From positions 1 through 6,044 of the forward strand of contig DASSOT010000005.1 of the NCBI GenBank assembly GCA_035700225.1: a DNA stretch of 6,044 bases, read 5' to 3'. The position numbers and the translations under genes were made by a program. The notes under the pieces were generated by a model. It made no database searches and was not told the origin of the DNA. It saw nothing but the letters and a program-made list of their open reading frames with translations. Shown piece by piece: positions 5,076-6,044 of the stretch (positions within the stretch are counted from its first letter, which is position 1; the number at the start of each line of letters is the position of its first letter). Source of the stretch: JANWLD01 sp035700225 (lineage in GTDB: Bacteria; Patescibacteriota; Saccharimonadia; Saccharimonadales; 2-12-FULL-41-12).

Positions 5076-5603
5076 ATGAAATTAATCGCCATACATGGCC
5101 CGCCGGCGGCCGGTAAGCATACGGTAGGCAAGAAACTTTCAGAACTTAGCGGCTTTAAGTTTTTTTACAATCACTTGACCGTTGATGTCGTGCGCTCATT
5201 GTTTGAGGACGAAGATAAACGCCGGCATGACCTGCTTATGAATCTGCGGCTGGAAGTTATAAAAACCGCCGCTCTGTATGATCTGAACACGGTCTTTACC
5301 ATGGCCTACACTCACGACGAACGTAGCATGAAATTCGTACGTAACATGCGCCATGCGGTGGAAGGGCATGGCGGAAGCGTCCATTTTGTCAGACTTGATC
5401 CGCCGGACGCTACGCTTTATCAAAGGATAGGCAACGAATCAAGACGGCTTTTGCGCAAGCCGACCAGTCCGGAGCATCTGCGCAATTACATAACCAAGAA
5501 CGACACCCGCGCCATCATAGACCCCGCGGGTCTTAGTCTGGATACTTCCAAACTTTCTCCTGAAGAATCAGCCGCTCGTATTATTGAATATTTCGAACTC
5601 TGA
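5076..5603 (+). CDS. P-loop NTPase, kinase-like (often named AAA family ATPase or shikimate kinase-like)
   Basis: This 175-residue protein begins directly with a P-loop: MKLIAIHGPPAAGKHTVGKKL. The Walker A is GPPAAGKH followed by Thr16, i.e. GKxT rather than GK[ST]; members of this uncharacterised family commonly have GPPAxGKLT. Further family features are FFYNHLTVDVV (29-39), a strand NTVFTMAY (71-78) in the Walker B position without an acidic end, GGSVHFVRLDPP (99-110), an arginine-rich lid-like segment RIGNESRRLLRK (117-128) and a final DTSKLSPEESAARIIEYF. The size and lid suggest a small-molecule kinase, but the phosphate acceptor is unknown and a shikimate kinase label should not be trusted: no aromatic-pathway genes are nearby. 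It starts 3 nt after the preceding TAA with no Shine-Dalgarno site, so translation is probably coupled to the upstream gene. It ends with tandem stops TGA TAG. Confidence 0.85.
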   Translation: MKLIAIHGPPAAGKHTVGKKLSELSGFKFFYNHLTVDVVRSLFEDEDKRRHDLLMNLRLEVIKTAALYDLNTVFTMAYTHDERSMKFVRNMRHAVEGHGGSVHFVRLDPPDATLYQRIGNESRRLLRKPTSPEHLRNYITKNDTRAIIDPAGLSLDTSKLSPEESAARIIEYFEL

Positions 5604-5611
5604 TAGCTTGG

Positions 5612-5633
5612 TATAAAAGAGGTAAAATATAAT
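5612..5633 (+). promoter_or_regulatory. Promoter region of uvrC
   Basis: The 33-bp gap before uvrC holds three overlapping -10-like boxes: TATAAA (5612-5617), TAAAAT (5623-5628) and TATAAT (5628-5633). The second ends 8 nt before ATG 5637 and would give a leaderless mRNA; the third is only 3 nt away and too close to serve this start. GAGGT at 5619-5623 could be a Shine-Dalgarno site for readthrough mRNA, but the 13-nt spacing to the ATG is long. Confidence 0.45.
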
Positions 5634-5636
5634 AGT

Positions 5637-6044
5637 ATGAACAAGGTTTTGGAAAAAAAATTAAGCGAACTTCCGAAAGAACCGGGGGTTTATTTTTATA
5701 AAGACAAATCCGGCGAAATCATCTACATCGGCAAGGCCGCGAGTTTGCGCAACCGCGTGCGCCAATATTTTCAAAAAAGCCGGGCATTTGACCCGAAGAC
5801 CGATGCGCTGGTAGCAGAAATCGCTGATGTCGACTGGCTGGAGCTGGAAACAGAGATGGACGCGCTTTTCGTCGAGGCCGAGATGATACGCAGATATATG
5901 CCGAAGTTCAACATACTTCTGCGAGATGACAAAAGCTTCGTTTATGTACGGATTGATTTGAACTCCGATTATCCTTCGGTTACTTTCACCAGGCGTCCGC
6001 TGGATGACAGTGCGAAATATTTCGGCCCTTTCCTAAGCAAATTC
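5637..6044 (+). CDS. uvrC: Excinuclease ABC subunit C (UvrC), N-terminal 136 residues
   Basis: UvrC makes the two incisions flanking a DNA lesion in the UvrABC nucleotide-excision repair pathway. The window holds the start and the whole GIY-YIG nuclease domain, which makes the 3' cut; the UvrB-binding, RNase H-like and helix-hairpin-helix parts lie beyond the edge. Residues visible: LPKEPGVYFY with the GIY variant GVY (17-19), IIYIGKAASLRNRVRQYF with Tyr30, Lys33, Arg40 and Tyr44, then Glu80 in ALFVEAEMI and Asn92 in KFNILLRDDKS. These correspond one by one to the catalytic residues known from Thermotoga UvrC. The segment YFGPF near the edge is also conserved. ATG 5637 gives the usual short lead before the LPxxPGVY motif. 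The frame is open to base 6044. The gene has its own -10-like boxes and follows the P-loop gene by 33 bp. Confidence 0.95.
   Translation, partial: MNKVLEKKLSELPKEPGVYFYKDKSGEIIYIGKAASLRNRVRQYFQKSRAFDPKTDALVAEIADVDWLELETEMDALFVEAEMIRRYMPKFNILLRDDKSFVYVRIDLNSDYPSVTFTRRPLDDSAKYFGPFLSKF

Noticed and set aside
5076..5603. Shikimate kinase (aroK) assignment for the P-loop protein
   Set aside because: The Walker A differs from GK[ST], no shikimate-binding motifs were recognised, and no aromatic biosynthesis genes are nearby.

Overview
The window is a gene-dense bacterial chromosome segment with seven protein genes of clear or partial identity. They are the C-terminal part of ribosomal protein L25, an unrecognised 296-residue protein, an ABC exporter half-transporter, a PaaX/Cas2-like winged-helix protein, the tRNA-modifying rhodanese TrhO, a small DUF6197-like protein, a P-loop kinase-like NTPase and the N-terminal part of UvrC (eight counting both partial edge genes). 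No rRNA, tRNA, insertion sequence, cas1 gene or CRISPR array was seen. TGA ends two genes (one of them with a tandem TGA TAG), so the code appears to be standard rather than the TGA=Gly code of Gracilibacteria/Absconditabacteria. Mid-range GC, compact spacing, sparse Shine-Dalgarno use and the style of the PaaX/Cas2-like protein and ABC exporter suggest a Patescibacteria/CPR member, perhaps Saccharibacteria-like. That placement is inference; no marker here proves it.

Layout: 1-329 (+) L25 end; 379-1269 (+) unknown protein, converging on the ABC exporter 1266-3047 (-), with the two stop codons sharing CTAG; 3048-3279 is a non-coding stretch with the exporter promoter, its Shine-Dalgarno site, a second possible promoter and a perfect 28-bp palindrome; 3280-3759 (-) PaaX/Cas2-like gene; 3760-3842 is a divergent promoter region; then, all on +, trhO (3846-4733), the DUF6197-like gene (4746-5072), the P-loop gene (5076-5603) and uvrC (from 5637).

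Two regulatory patterns stand out. First, most gene starts have a -10 hexamer only about 6-10 nt before the start codon and no Shine-Dalgarno site, as expected for leaderless mRNAs. The ABC exporter is the exception, with a leader of about 30 nt and a strong AGGAGG. Second, the PaaX/Cas2-like gene is flanked by two sites sharing GTCCGGCCGG. One lies between its own -35 and -10 boxes and the other forms the centre of the 28-bp palindrome just past its stop codon. This is the layout expected of an autoregulated DNA-binding protein.

Functionally the segment mixes translation (L25, TrhO), DNA repair (UvrC), export (ABC) and several poorly characterised proteins. The + strand genes from trhO to uvrC look like a co-directional housekeeping run with its own promoter at most genes, not a single dedicated pathway.
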